This document shows, in pieces, positions 44,879 through 53,915 of a stretch of DNA of 64,000 nt. The stretch comes from Arthrobacter sulfonylureivorans. Lineage in GTDB: Bacteria > Actinomycetota > Actinomycetes > Actinomycetales > Micrococcaceae. The translations under genes were made by a program, and so were the position numbers. Within the stretch, counting starts at the first letter, position 1. Every line of letters starts with the position of its first letter. The notes under the pieces were generated by a model. The model searched no databases. It had not been told where the DNA came from and saw nothing but the letters and a program-made list of their open reading frames with translations. The stretch covers positions 62,001 through 126,000 of the forward strand of contig RJAE01000001.1 of NCBI GenBank assembly GCA_004000035.1, written 5' to 3'.

Positions 44879-45527
44879 CGCGACGTTCTCCAGGCTGAGC
44901 TTCCCGGAGCTGAACACCGGGGCGAAGAACTTCTCCAAGGTGGCCTACACCGAGCTGCGCAGCGACGACGAGGCGCAGGAGCGGGCGTTCGAACAGGCCA
45001 AGGTCCGCGGCCACGCCGCCGGCTACACCACCGGCATGCGCGAAGGCGCCGAGATGATGCGTGAACGCCAGCTGGCCATGGAGCAGGACCACGCGGCCAT
45101 GATGGCCGACGGCCGTGCCCGCGTGCAGCAGGCCGTGGCCGCGCTCGGTGCTGCCACCCGCGCACTGGAAGAACGCGCCGCACCGGTGCTGGCCGCCGCG
45201 CAGAACACGCTGGCCGCGGCAGCCATCGAGCTGGCCGAAGCCATCCTGGGCCATGAATTGTCCGACGGCGATGCCTCCGCGCGCTCGGCCCTCACCCGGG
45301 CACTGGCCGGGGTGGATGCCTCCCGGGTTCACACCGTCCGGATGAACCCGGCCGACCTGACCATGCTGGCGCCGGAAACCCGCAGCCAGGCCGGCGTTGG
45401 TTTCAGCCCCGATTCTTCGCTGGCCCCAGGCGATGCGGTCACCGAATTCGCCGACGGCTTCCTGGACGCGCGGATCCGCACGGCGCTGGCCCGCGCCAAG
45501 GCCGCACTGCTGGAGGTGCCGCAGTGA
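44868..45527 (+). CDS. fliH: Flagellar export ATPase regulator FliH
   Basis: FliH binds FliI and links it to the switch. The 219-residue protein has the alanine/glutamate-rich central coil with glycine-spaced GYTTGMREGAEMMRERQ, and a C-terminal domain with VHTVRMNPADLTMLAPETRS. It lies in the usual fliG-fliH-fliI order; sequence conservation is low, so context contributes to the call. Confidence 0.9.
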   Translation: MSTDATFSRLSFPELNTGAKNFSKVAYTELRSDDEAQERAFEQAKVRGHAAGYTTGMREGAEMMRERQLAMEQDHAAMMADGRARVQQAVAALGAATRALEERAAPVLAAAQNTLAAAAIELAEAILGHELSDGDASARSALTRALAGVDASRVHTVRMNPADLTMLAPETRSQAGVGFSPDSSLAPGDAVTEFADGFLDARIRTALARAKAALLEVPQ

Positions 45528-46852
45528 CCGCCGTGGCCTGGCGCCCGCGCGCCGACCGGTTCGCCGACGCGCTGTCCGCAGCCGCGCCCCAGCGCTACGG
45601 GATGGTGTCCTCGGTGGTGGGCCTCGGCGTCGAAATCATTGGCCTGGATTGCGCCATCGGCGACCTGGTGGTGATCGGTGAGGGCCAGGGCGTGGAGGCC
45701 GAGGTGGTGGCCACCAACCGGGACAGCATCCGCTGCATGCCGCTGGGCCGGCTCACCGGGATCAACACCGGCACCCCGGCCAAGGCCAAGGGCGTCCCGG
45801 TGCTGGTACCCACCGGCGCCGGGCTGTTCGGCCGGGTGCTGGACGGCATGGGCCGGCCGATCGACGGCAAGGGCCCGCTGGTCTTCGATCAACTGGTGCC
45901 GCTGGACAACGACACCCCGTCCGCCATGCACCGGGCACGGATCGAGACCCCGCTGCAGCTGGGCGTGCGCGTGCTCGACACGCTGACCACGGTGGGCAAG
46001 GGCCAGCGCATGGGCCTGTTCGCCGGTTCGGGGGTGGGCAAGTCCTCGCTGCTGTCCATGATCGCCCGCGGCACCGACGCCGAGGTCTCCGTGATCGCGC
46101 TGGTGGGGGAGCGCGGCCGTGAAGTCCGCGAGTTCCTCGAGGATGATCTGGGCGAGGCCGGCCTGGCGCGCTCCATTGTGGTGGTCTCCACCTCCGACGA
46201 GCCCGCGCTGATGCGGCTGCGTGCGGCCTTCACCGCCACCCGGATCGCCGAGTCCTTCCGTGACCGCGGCGCCGACGTGATGCTGATGATGGACTCGCTC
46301 ACCCGCGTGGCCATGGCCCAGCGCGAGATCGGGCTTTCCGTCGGCGAGCCTCCGGCCACCCGCGGCTACCCGCCGTCGACCTTCTCCGTACTGGCCCGGC
46401 TGCTGGAACGCGCCGGCACGGCCGAGACCGGCTCGGTCACCGGCATGTACACGGTGCTGGTGGACGGCGACGACCATAACGAACCGATCGCCGACTCCGC
46501 CCGCTCCATTCTGGACGGGCACGTGGTGCTGGACCGCAAGCTCGCGGTCTCCGGGCACTACCCGTCGGTGGACCCGCTGGGTTCGATCTCCCGCGTGGCG
46601 TCCAAGGTCAATACGCCGGAAAACTCCCGCGCCGCCGGCGCCCTGCGCAAGGTACTGGCCGCCCGCAAGGCGGCGCAGGACCTGCTGGACGTGGGCGCGT
46701 ACCAACCCGGGTCCAACCCGATGGTGGATGCGGCAGTGCAGCACGAAGACGACATCAACCTGTTCCTGCAGCAGCGGATGGACGACCAGACGCCCGCCGC
46801 CCAGTCCTGGGATCAGCTGAACCGCCTGACCCGCACTCTCGGAGGTATGTAG
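45524..46852 (+). CDS. fliI: Flagellum-specific export ATPase FliI
   Basis: FliI is an F1-like ATPase that helps feed substrates to the flagellar export gate. The 442-residue protein has the Walker A GSGVGKS (residues 168-174) within QRMGLFAGSGVGKSSLLSMI, the Walker B region DVMLMMDSLTRVAMAQREIG, and the FliI-typical PPATRGYPPSTFSVLARLLE. The start is GTG in a GTGA overlap with fliH. Confidence 0.97.
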   Translation: MTAVAWRPRADRFADALSAAAPQRYGMVSSVVGLGVEIIGLDCAIGDLVVIGEGQGVEAEVVATNRDSIRCMPLGRLTGINTGTPAKAKGVPVLVPTGAGLFGRVLDGMGRPIDGKGPLVFDQLVPLDNDTPSAMHRARIETPLQLGVRVLDTLTTVGKGQRMGLFAGSGVGKSSLLSMIARGTDAEVSVIALVGERGREVREFLEDDLGEAGLARSIVVVSTSDEPALMRLRAAFTATRIAESFRDRGADVMLMMDSLTRVAMAQREIGLSVGEPPATRGYPPSTFSVLARLLERAGTAETGSVTGMYTVLVDGDDHNEPIADSARSILDGHVVLDRKLAVSGHYPSVDPLGSISRVASKVNTPENSRAAGALRKVLAARKAAQDLLDVGAYQPGSNPMVDAAVQHEDDINLFLQQRMDDQTPAAQSWDQLNRLTRTLGGM

Positions 46853-46854
46853 AG

Positions 46855-47277
46855 ATGGCTCGATCCTTCCCCCTGGCCGGACTGCTGCGGCTGCGCCAGC
46901 TCCAGCAGGACCAGGCCGCCGGCCATCTTGCCGCCGCGAACAACCGCGCCCGCGAGTCCGGTGCCCGGGTGGTGGCCGCCCGGAACGAGCTGGGCGAGAT
47001 TATCAGCGAGGTCTCGGACGCCGCCACGCTGCATGCCGTGGCAGCCGCCCGGTCCGCCTCGCGCAGCATGCTGGCCGACCTGGAGAACCTGGACCGCACC
47101 CGGCAGCACGAGGCCCAGCAGGCGCAGCAGGAGTTCCTCGCCGTGCGCAAGCAGTCCGTGGGGCTGGAGAAGCTGGAAACCCGGCACGTTGAGGCCGAGG
47201 CAGTCGAGGAGCTCCGCCGCGAGCAGCTGGTGCTGGACGAGCTGTCCATCGGCGCCCGGGGCGGTGACGGACGATGA
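46855..47277 (+). CDS. fliJ: Flagellar export protein FliJ
   Basis: The 140-residue protein is almost entirely a helical coiled coil rich in Ala, Arg, Glu and Gln. It opens MARSFPLAGLLRLRQLQQDQ and includes RTRQHEAQQAQQEFLAVRKQ. FliJ inserts into the FliI ring like the gamma subunit of F1. Position after fliI and before the hydrolase supports the call. Confidence 0.88.
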   Translation: MARSFPLAGLLRLRQLQQDQAAGHLAAANNRARESGARVVAARNELGEIISEVSDAATLHAVAAARSASRSMLADLENLDRTRQHEAQQAQQEFLAVRKQSVGLEKLETRHVEAEAVEELRREQLVLDELSIGARGGDGR

Positions 47278-48176
47278 GCATGACTGACACCATGGGGCGG
47301 ATCCAGCAGATCCAGTCCACCCTGACCCAGCTCACCCAGCCGGCCGTTGCGGCTGAGGCCGCTTCGGGCACGTCCGGCAGCGGCAGCACCGGCGGCAGCA
47401 CGGCAAGCACGTTTGCCGACGCGCTCACCGCCGCCTCCCGCAGCTCCACGGTCGGCGGTACCCCCGGCACCGCCGGGACCGGGTCCGCGGCGACCGGGTC
47501 CGCCGCCGAACTGATTGCCGCCACCGAGAAGTACGTGGGCCTGCCCTACGTTTGGGGCGGCAACGATGCTTCCATGGGGCTGGACTGCTCGTCTTTCGTG
47601 CAGCACGCCTTCCGCGACGTCGGCATCGACCTGCCGCGCGTCACCTGGGACCAGATGAAGGAAGGCACCCCGGTAGCCTCGATGGCCGACGCCAGGCCCG
47701 GCGACCTGCTCTTCAGCTTCGACGGCGGCCACGTGTCCATCTACCTGGGCAACGGCAAGGCCATCGATGCCCCGCAGCCAGGCGACACCATCCAGGTCCG
47801 CGACGCGTGGGAGAACGACTCCAACATCACCGCCATCCGCCGCATCCTGCCCGCTGAATCCACGGTCCAGGCCGCCGGCGGTGTTGGTGGCGCTGCTACC
47901 GGCGCTGCTGCCGGCTCAAGCGCACTGACCGCTGACCAGCAGAGCGCGCTGACCGAACTGATCGGCGCCGCCCAGCTCTCCACCTCCACCGGACTGGGCT
48001 CGATGCTCAGCAGTCAGAACGGCACCGCCGGCGCCATCAGCGCCATGCTGTCAGGCCAAACCGGCAACGGCGGCCTCGCCTCCATGCTCTCCGGCCAGGG
48101 CTCCGCCGGTTCCGGACAATTGACCGACCTGCTGGCCACCGCACAGGCAGCCATGGCGACAGGACAGAGAGCATGA
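47274..48176 (+). CDS. NlpC/P60-family peptidoglycan hydrolase in the flagellar operon
   Basis: The 300-residue protein carries one NlpC/P60 domain (about residues 78-190). The catalytic Cys105 lies in GLDCSSFVQHAF, His153 in GGHVSIYLG, and the third position is Asp165 in KAIDAPQPG. Such enzymes cut the stem peptide of peptidoglycan. It has no signal peptide or lipobox: the N-terminus (MSMTDTMGRIQQIQSTLTQL) is polar and helical, then Gly/Ser/Thr-rich. The C-terminal ~110 residues are low-complexity Ala/Gly/Ser. Coupled to fliJ and fliK by ATGA overlaps, it stands where other bacteria use FlgJ, so it may open the wall for the rod after export through the flagellar gate. Confidence 0.88.
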   Translation: MSMTDTMGRIQQIQSTLTQLTQPAVAAEAASGTSGSGSTGGSTASTFADALTAASRSSTVGGTPGTAGTGSAATGSAAELIAATEKYVGLPYVWGGNDASMGLDCSSFVQHAFRDVGIDLPRVTWDQMKEGTPVASMADARPGDLLFSFDGGHVSIYLGNGKAIDAPQPGDTIQVRDAWENDSNITAIRRILPAESTVQAAGGVGGAATGAAAGSSALTADQQSALTELIGAAQLSTSTGLGSMLSSQNGTAGAISAMLSGQTGNGGLASMLSGQGSAGSGQLTDLLATAQAAMATGQRA

Positions 48177-49807
48177 GCCTCCCCGTGAACTCCCTACCCA
48201 TCGCCGCCGCCGCTTCGCCGTCCCGTGGCAGCGGGTCCGGTTCGCGCTCCTCCGGCCCCGGCTTCGACGCCGCGATGCAGGGCGCGCTCCAGCAGGGTTC
48301 TGCTTACTCCGCAAAGCCCTCAAAGCAAGACGCCGCCGCCTCCACCGGGGGTCGCGCCCCTGCCGGCGGGGCCACGGGGCCGACCGGATCGGCACCGGCC
48401 CAGACTGGCACTGGTTCGACGCGGCCTGGCGCCGGCGACAAGGCGACGAACGGACCTTCCGGCGTCCCCGGCGACGCTAAAGCAGCTGATGGGGCTGCTG
48501 CCGCACAGAACATCGGCGTCCCGGCGGCGTGGCCCCTGGCCGGCGGCCAAACCCTGCCGGCAGGTGACGCCGCAACCGGTATTCCCGCCACGGGAGAAGC
48601 TGCGGGGACGCCGACGGCGGCTGTCCCCGCCGATGCGTTGACCGGAAGCCTCGCGGCGGGCACATCGGGCGCAGCGGGCACCGGCGGTTGGCCCGCCACA
48701 CTTGTCGATCCCGCCGGCAGCGCAGGAGCAGCCGCTGGCACCGCAACTTCCGTCAACGCCGCAGTGCTCCAAGTGGACGCCGGCACGGCGGTTGCTGCGG
48801 CTCCTTCTACTGGCGGTCCCGTTCCCGGGCCGGACGTTGCCGCGGAGGGAACCGGAGGAACCGGCGCCCCAGCCGCCGCTGGCGCAGCTCCGAATGCTCT
48901 CGCAGTCACCGCCCCCGCGGCCGCAACCGGTTCTCCGGCTGCTGCTGGTGATGCCGCTGCATCCGCCGCGGACGCCCGGGCCGCCCAAGGGACCGCAGCC
49001 GCCACCGCGCCCGCAGCCGGCGCCGGGGACGTAATGCAGAACCAGTCGGCTGCTTCGCTCGCGCAAGCTGCCCCGACCCAACCACCAGCGCAGGCGAGCA
49101 CAGCTACTCAGCTGCCCACCGGCGTCGTACCTCCCGGACAAATGCTCCCGGGCAGCGCGACCCAAGGTGGACTCGCTTCGACCGAAGGGGCAAGCGCAGC
49201 CGCAGCCGCAGCCACGGCTTCGGTCAACGGTGCCCGTGGGGAGGCCGAACAGCTGCCGCCGAACGGCCAGGTTCCGGTCGGCGCCCAACCCGCCCCGGTG
49301 TCCCAGACCGCGGCAACGGCCCCTACCTCGGCGCCAGCTCCCGTGCCTGCACACCAGCAGTTGCCCTTCACCGCGCAGGTGGCCAGACCGCTGTTCACCC
49401 TGGCGCAGGCCAAGCCGGGCGAGCACGTGATGACCATCAGCGTCACGCCGGACAACCTCGGTCCGGTCACGGTCCGTGCCCACGTGACGGGGGAGGGCGT
49501 GCGGGTGGAGCTGTTCGCGCCGAACGAGGCCGGCCGCGACGCCCTGCGCGTCATCATGGCCGACCTGAAGCGCGATCTTGCGTCGACCGGCATGAACGCG
49601 AACCTGGATTTGTCCAACCAGAACCGGCCCAACGATGACCGCCCCGGCCTGCAGTTCGGCCCCGACGGCCGGCCCTCCGGCGGATCCCAAGGCCAGGACG
49701 GCCGTCCGGGAACCTCCCCGGGTACCGGCACGAACAATGACACCACCGACCCATCAGCCCTGAGACTTCCCTACGGGATTTCGACCAGCCTCGACGTGCT
49801 GGCCTGA
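48173..49807 (+). CDS. fliK: Flagellar hook-length control protein FliK
   Basis: FliK measures hook length and switches export specificity. The 544-residue protein is about 80 percent low-complexity Ala/Gly/Thr/Pro sequence. A compact C-terminal domain (from about residue 390) contains MTISVTPDNLGPVTVRAHVT and RDALRVIMADLKRDLASTGM, the Flg_hook pattern. The disordered N-terminal ruler and the folded switch domain match the known plan. It precedes flgD and flgE, the proteins whose assembly it times. Confidence 0.88.
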   Translation: MSLPVNSLPIAAAASPSRGSGSGSRSSGPGFDAAMQGALQQGSAYSAKPSKQDAAASTGGRAPAGGATGPTGSAPAQTGTGSTRPGAGDKATNGPSGVPGDAKAADGAAAAQNIGVPAAWPLAGGQTLPAGDAATGIPATGEAAGTPTAAVPADALTGSLAAGTSGAAGTGGWPATLVDPAGSAGAAAGTATSVNAAVLQVDAGTAVAAAPSTGGPVPGPDVAAEGTGGTGAPAAAGAAPNALAVTAPAAATGSPAAAGDAAASAADARAAQGTAAATAPAAGAGDVMQNQSAASLAQAAPTQPPAQASTATQLPTGVVPPGQMLPGSATQGGLASTEGASAAAAAATASVNGARGEAEQLPPNGQVPVGAQPAPVSQTAATAPTSAPAPVPAHQQLPFTAQVARPLFTLAQAKPGEHVMTISVTPDNLGPVTVRAHVTGEGVRVELFAPNEAGRDALRVIMADLKRDLASTGMNANLDLSNQNRPNDDRPGLQFGPDGRPSGGSQGQDGRPGTSPGTGTNNDTTDPSALRLPYGISTSLDVLA

Positions 49808-49820
49808 GACAAGGAGAACC

Positions 49821-50339
49821 ATGCCCACCGACTCAGTCCCGCCCGTTGGCACAGTCACCCCGACGTACACGGCCCCGCCCGTCCGCGCGCCGAAACAGAC
49901 GATGGACGGCGAGATGTTCATGCACCTGCTGGTCACCCAGCTGCAGAACCAGGACCCCAGCTCGCCGATGGACACCAACCAGATGATCTCGCAGACCACC
50001 CAGCTGGCCATGATGGAGAGCATCGCCACCATGACCACCACCAGCGAAGAGAATTTCTCGCTGCAAATGCGCGGTGTAGCCGCGGCGCTGGTGGGCCAAC
50101 AGGTGAGCTATTACGGCCAGGACGGCTCCCTGATCACCGGCACAGCCACCTCGGTGTCCTACGCAGGGCCGGTCCCGCAGGTCATCGTGGACGGCAAGGA
50201 GATCCCGCTGGACCTGATCGCCGGGATCAACGCCGCCGCGCCGGGGGAGTCCGGCACCGGTCAAGGCACTGACGACGCCGCTGCCTCCTCTGGTGGTTCC
50301 GGCACCGACGCCTTGGGGACCAGTGGGGGCGCCGCCTGA
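49821..50339 (+). CDS. flgD: Flagellar hook capping protein FlgD
   Basis: FlgD caps the growing hook. The 172-residue protein contains MDGEMFMHLLVTQLQNQDPS and the adjacent SPMDTNQMISQTTQLAMMES, the hallmark N-terminal block, and then only a short C-terminal part (GQQVSYYGQDGSLITGTATS) without the large Ig-like domain of enteric FlgD. AAGGAGAACC precedes the ATG. Confidence 0.95.
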   Translation: MPTDSVPPVGTVTPTYTAPPVRAPKQTMDGEMFMHLLVTQLQNQDPSSPMDTNQMISQTTQLAMMESIATMTTTSEENFSLQMRGVAAALVGQQVSYYGQDGSLITGTATSVSYAGPVPQVIVDGKEIPLDLIAGINAAAPGESGTGQGTDDAAASSGGSGTDALGTSGGAA

Positions 50340-50429
50340 CTTGTTGTGTCCTCAAGCCGCTTTTGCAAGCAACAGATTTTCCCAGTCACTGAATCACTCG
50401 TCCGTTCCACGATCCGAAAGGCGCTGATC

Positions 50430-51596
50430 ATGCTCCGCTCGCTCTACTCCGGAATCTCCGGTCTCCGCTCGCACCAGACCATGCTGGATGTCACCGGCAA
50501 CAACATCGCCAACGTCAACACCACCGGCTTCAAGGCCTCCTCGGTCCAGTTCCAGGACACCCTGTCCCAGATGACCCAGGGCGCGGGCGGCCCGCAGGCC
50601 CAGGCCGGCGGCACCAACCCGGCTCAGGTGGGCCTCGGCGTGCAGGTTGCCGGCATCTCCACCAACTTCACCCAGGGCTCCTCGCAGGCCACCGGCAAGG
50701 CCACCGACATGATGATCTCCGGCGACGGCTTCTTCGTCACCACCAAGGGCGGCGAACAGCTTTACACCCGCGCCGGCGCCTTTGAGCTGGATTCCATGGG
50801 CCGGCTGGTTTCTCCGGACGGGGCTATCCTGCAGGGCTGGATGGCCACTGGTGGAGCCGTAACAACGGGCGGTCCCGTGACCGCGATCGACTTGTCCCCG
50901 GACGCGATCTCGCCCGCCAAGGAGACCACATCAGCGGTGATGGCTGGCAACTTGCCCTCCGATGCTGCCGACGGTACAGAGCTGTTCCGCGACGTGGAGG
51001 TCTTTTCCGAGGACGGCACGAAGAGCACACTGCAGCTGAAGTTCACCAAGGAGCCCGGTTCATCCTGGACCGTGACAGACGGGACTGCCACCGCGACCCT
51101 TACCTTCGGAGCGGATGGCAAGCCCACGGCGGCTTCAGCTGCCTCGTTGGCAGGCGGCATCCCGGTCAACCTGGCCGCCATCACCGGTTACGCCGGACTG
51201 AGCACTGTTGGCTTCGAGAGCCAGAACGGCCACGCAGCCGGTTCGCTGGAGTCCTTCACCATGTCGCCCGATGGCACCCTGATGGGTTCCTTCAGCAACG
51301 GTGCGCAGGCGATTGTCGCCCAGGTCGCCTTGGCCAACTTCACCAACCCGGGAGGCCTCGAAAAGGCTGGCTCGTCGTCGTACCGCGTTACGGCCAACTC
51401 CGGCCAGGTGGAACTCGGCACTGCCGGCACCGGCGGACTTGGCACGCTGGCCGGCGGCTCGCTGGAAATGTCCAACGTGGACTTGTCCCAGGAGTTCACT
51501 AACCTGATCGTTGCGCAGCGCGGCTTCCAAGCCAATGCCCGCATCATCACCACCTCCGACGAAGTGCTGCAGGAACTGACGAACCTGAAGCGCTAG
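50430..51596 (+). CDS. flgE: Flagellar hook protein FlgE
   Basis: The 388-residue hook subunit opens MLRSLYSGISGLRSHQTMLD with DVTGNNIANVNTTGFKASSV, and ends NVDLSQEFTNLIVAQRGFQA followed by TTSDEVLQELTNLKR. ATG 50430 with GAAAGG eight bases upstream is chosen; the longer in-frame reading from 50346 adds an unrelated leader. It is the only distal rod/hook-class gene visible here; flgF and flgG are not in the window. Two hairpins close the operon. Confidence 0.96.
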   Translation: MLRSLYSGISGLRSHQTMLDVTGNNIANVNTTGFKASSVQFQDTLSQMTQGAGGPQAQAGGTNPAQVGLGVQVAGISTNFTQGSSQATGKATDMMISGDGFFVTTKGGEQLYTRAGAFELDSMGRLVSPDGAILQGWMATGGAVTTGGPVTAIDLSPDAISPAKETTSAVMAGNLPSDAADGTELFRDVEVFSEDGTKSTLQLKFTKEPGSSWTVTDGTATATLTFGADGKPTAASAASLAGGIPVNLAAITGYAGLSTVGFESQNGHAAGSLESFTMSPDGTLMGSFSNGAQAIVAQVALANFTNPGGLEKAGSSSYRVTANSGQVELGTAGTGGLGTLAGGSLEMSNVDLSQEFTNLIVAQRGFQANARIITTSDEVLQELTNLKR

Positions 51597-51625
51597 CCCG
51601 GAGGCCCAATAGCCACCACCGAAGT

Positions 51626-51692
51626 GCAGCTGCCTGACCGTTCGCGGGCAGCTGCAGCGGCCGTCTGCACCGTTCGCAGGCGGCCGTTTTTT
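51626..51692 (+). terminator. Double hairpin terminator after flgE
   Basis: The first stem is GCAGCTGCC / GGCAGCTGC (51626-51655). The second, CGGCCGTCTGC / GCAGGCGGCCG with one wobble (51658-51686), is followed by TTTTTT. This is the clearest Rho-independent terminator in the flagellar region and ends the flgB unit. Confidence 0.93.
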
Positions 51693-51738
51693 CGTTGCAA
51701 GTCAGTTCCGCTCCTCCGCTGACGGGCTGCCTTTCGGG

Positions 51739-51780
51739 GACCCACTATCCCTACACATTGGACCGTTTCGATGGTGGGTC
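51739..51780. repeat. Short inverted repeat before the HNH gene
   Basis: GACCCAC (51739-51745) and GTGGGTC (51774-51780) form 7-bp arms around 28 bases, directly next to the SOS-box-like sequence. It may belong to the regulatory region of the HNH gene. Confidence 0.4.
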
Positions 51781-51794
51781 GAATATGTGTGCGA
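51779..51794 (+). promoter_or_regulatory. LexA (SOS) box-like sequence
   Basis: TCGAATATGTGTGCGA matches the actinobacterial SOS box TCGAAC-N4-GTTCGA at 10 of the 12 defined positions, and lies 14 bases upstream of the HNH gene start. DUF222/13E12-type genes are known LexA targets in mycobacteria, which supports the idea; here it is inferred. Confidence 0.55.
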
Positions 51795-51807
51795 ATAAAA
51801 TTGTGGT

Positions 51808-53652
51808 ATGGCGCTTGCACCGTTGGACCGCACCGGGGGGATGGAGGATTCCCTCGCCGAGGTGCGCGCCCTGCTGCAGGATATCGCCCACTGCTTCACC
51901 GCGGAGTCCGGGTCGTTGAGCACCCGCGAGCTGGCCAACACTGTAGCGGCGGTCGAGGACGTGTCGAAGACGGTGGAATTCCTGTAGGCCGCCGGCGCGC
52001 ACGCGGTGGAGCGGGCGGACATCGCCGCGAACGGGGAAACCTCAGCCAGAACCGGTGCACTTGCAGGCACCCCTGATGCCTCCGGTGCGGCGGGGTGGGC
52101 CAACCCGGCCGCGGCCATCGCCGCCTCCGGAAGCGACGCTGGCGACCCCGGCGGTGTTGACGCCGCGGTACCCGACGGCGCGGGTCCGCAACAGCGGCAG
52201 CGGCGGCGCAAGACCGAGTTCCGCAACAATGCGGAGTATCTGCGCTCCCGGCTGGGGATCGGCATCGTCGAAGCACGGCGCCGGCTGCGGGTCGGAAGAG
52301 TAATCACCGCGCCGGTGCGGTTTGACGGCGGACCCGGTGCTCCGGCACTGCCGGCCCTGGCGGAGGCGATGGCCGCCGGGGAGCTCAGCGGGAACGCTGC
52401 CGTCCTGGTCACCGACTCGATCGCCCGGGCCCGCCACGCCGCCGACCCGGGGACCCTGGAGGCGATGGAGTCCTCGCTGGTCCGGCAGGCCGTTGAGGGC
52501 GACGCCGACACGCTGGCGATGGTCGCGAAGACCTGGGAAACAGCCGTCGACCAGGACGGCGCCGAGCCCTCGGAGGAGGAACTGCGGTCCCGGCAGGGGA
52601 TGTTCTACCGCGGCCGCCGGCGGGGCTTGCACCAGTTCGTCATCAACACCACCGACGACCAGTACGAACTCCTCGCCACCGTGATGAACAGTGCCGCGAA
52701 CCCGCGCATCCGCTCCGACGCCATCGAAACCGCCGCCAACGGCCGGACCGAAGCCGCCCCTGCCGGACCGGACCGCAACGGCACAGGAACCACTGGAACC
52801 ACGGATGCCGGAACGGCCAGCACCGGCGCGGCAGATCCCGCAACTGAGGGCGCTCGGATCGGCGAGGGAGTCGGGCCCGGTAGCGGAGATAGTGAAGCGG
52901 ACGATGATCGCAACACAGAAACCAAGGATGCCGGCGCATTAGGCACCGACGACGCCGGTGCAAACGTGACCGGCATGCCCGACGCGGAAGACTGCACGGA
53001 TTCCGAACACAGCCACGGCGACGTGGATCCGGCGGTGGCGGCCGGAATGGACGGCTTCACCAGGGCGCAGAAGCTGCTGGCCGGGCTGATTGGTGCCTGC
53101 CGGATCGCCCTGAACGTGGACAAGCTCCCGGACTCTGGCGGGCACCGCACCCAAGTGATCGTCACTGCCGGCTATGAACAACTGGCCGGCTTGCTCTCGG
53201 GCGGCGGCAGTGCGGTCTTCAACGGATCCCTGTCGGCCAAGACAGTGCGCCGAATGGCCTGCGACGCCGAAATCATCCCGGCGATTCTCGGGTCCAAGGG
53301 CGAGGTTCTGGACCTGGGCCGGTCGCAACGGTTCTTCAGCCGGGCCATCCGTAAGGCGCTGCTCCTACGCGACAAGGGCTGTGCCTTCCCTGGGTGCAGC
53401 ATGCCCGCGTTCTGGACCGAAGCGCACCACATCGTGCCCTGGTGGGCCGGCGGCCGCACGGACATCAACAACGGGGTCTGCCTCTGCAGCCTGCACCACG
53501 ACCTGATCGAGCAAGGCAACTGGGAAATCAACGTCCTGGAGGGGATCCCTTGGTTCACCCCGCCCGACTACATCGACCCCGACCGTAGACCACTGCGAAA
53601 CACGTACTGGCAAACCCACGTCCCGCCCCGACCAGTCCAACCCTCTGAATGA
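51808..53652 (+). pseudogene. DUF222/HNH endonuclease gene interrupted by an in-frame amber codon
   Basis: A reading frame from ATG 51808 encodes 59 residues (MALAPLDRTGGMEDSL to SKTVEFL) and stops at TAG 51985-51987. The same frame then continues, open for 555 codons to 53652. The downstream part starts AAGAHAVERADIAANG and ends with an HNH nuclease domain: CAFPGCSMPAFWTEAHHIVP and NNGVCLCSLHHDLIEQGNW with the zinc cysteines and HH pair. Relatives of this family usually read through this point, often with Gln, so a CAG to TAG change is likely. Reinitiation at GTG 52006 could yield a 548-residue protein lacking the first ~65 residues. Between the DUF222 and HNH parts is a variable Thr/Ala/Gly-rich region. 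The gene splits the flagellar locus and is unrelated to motility; it looks acquired. Confidence 0.8.
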
Positions 53653-53840
53653 AGTTGGCACTGGCGGTACATAGTGCTCTTGGTGCGTTGGGGGCGTCGC
53701 ACCAAAGACGGGGCGGCTCCCTCGAACGCTAGTTGAGCACCCGCGGGGTTGTCGGGCCAATAGTTGTAGCGCAACGCGTTAGTCGGGGTGTCCCGGGCCG
53801 CCGGCGCGGGGTGACACAGCTGACAACCAGCCCGCTTAGC

Positions 53841-53867
53841 TAACCGCTGGGCGCGCGCGGCCGAAGG
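53841..53867 (+). promoter_or_regulatory. Sigma-28-like promoter of flbD-motA-motB
   Basis: CTAAC (TAAC 53841-53844), 15 bases, then GCCGAAGG (53860-53867), a weaker -10 than the others. It lies about 50 bases upstream of flbD and downstream of the HNH gene. Nothing else is recognisable in 53653-53840. Confidence 0.6.
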
Positions 53868-53915
53868 TAGTAGGTAGCGGCTCACCGGAGCCCTCGAGAA
53901 ACCTGGGATGGGCTG

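Noticed and set aside
48320-49690. 456-codon - strand frame opposite fliK
   Set aside because: fliK is low-complexity, so all frames stay open; the - strand product shows only Gly/Arg/Ser runs.
51597-51807. Insertion sequence ends around the HNH gene
   Set aside because: The 7-bp inverted repeat at 51739-51780 is internal and not matched at the far end (53653-53840), and there is no target duplication that I could see.
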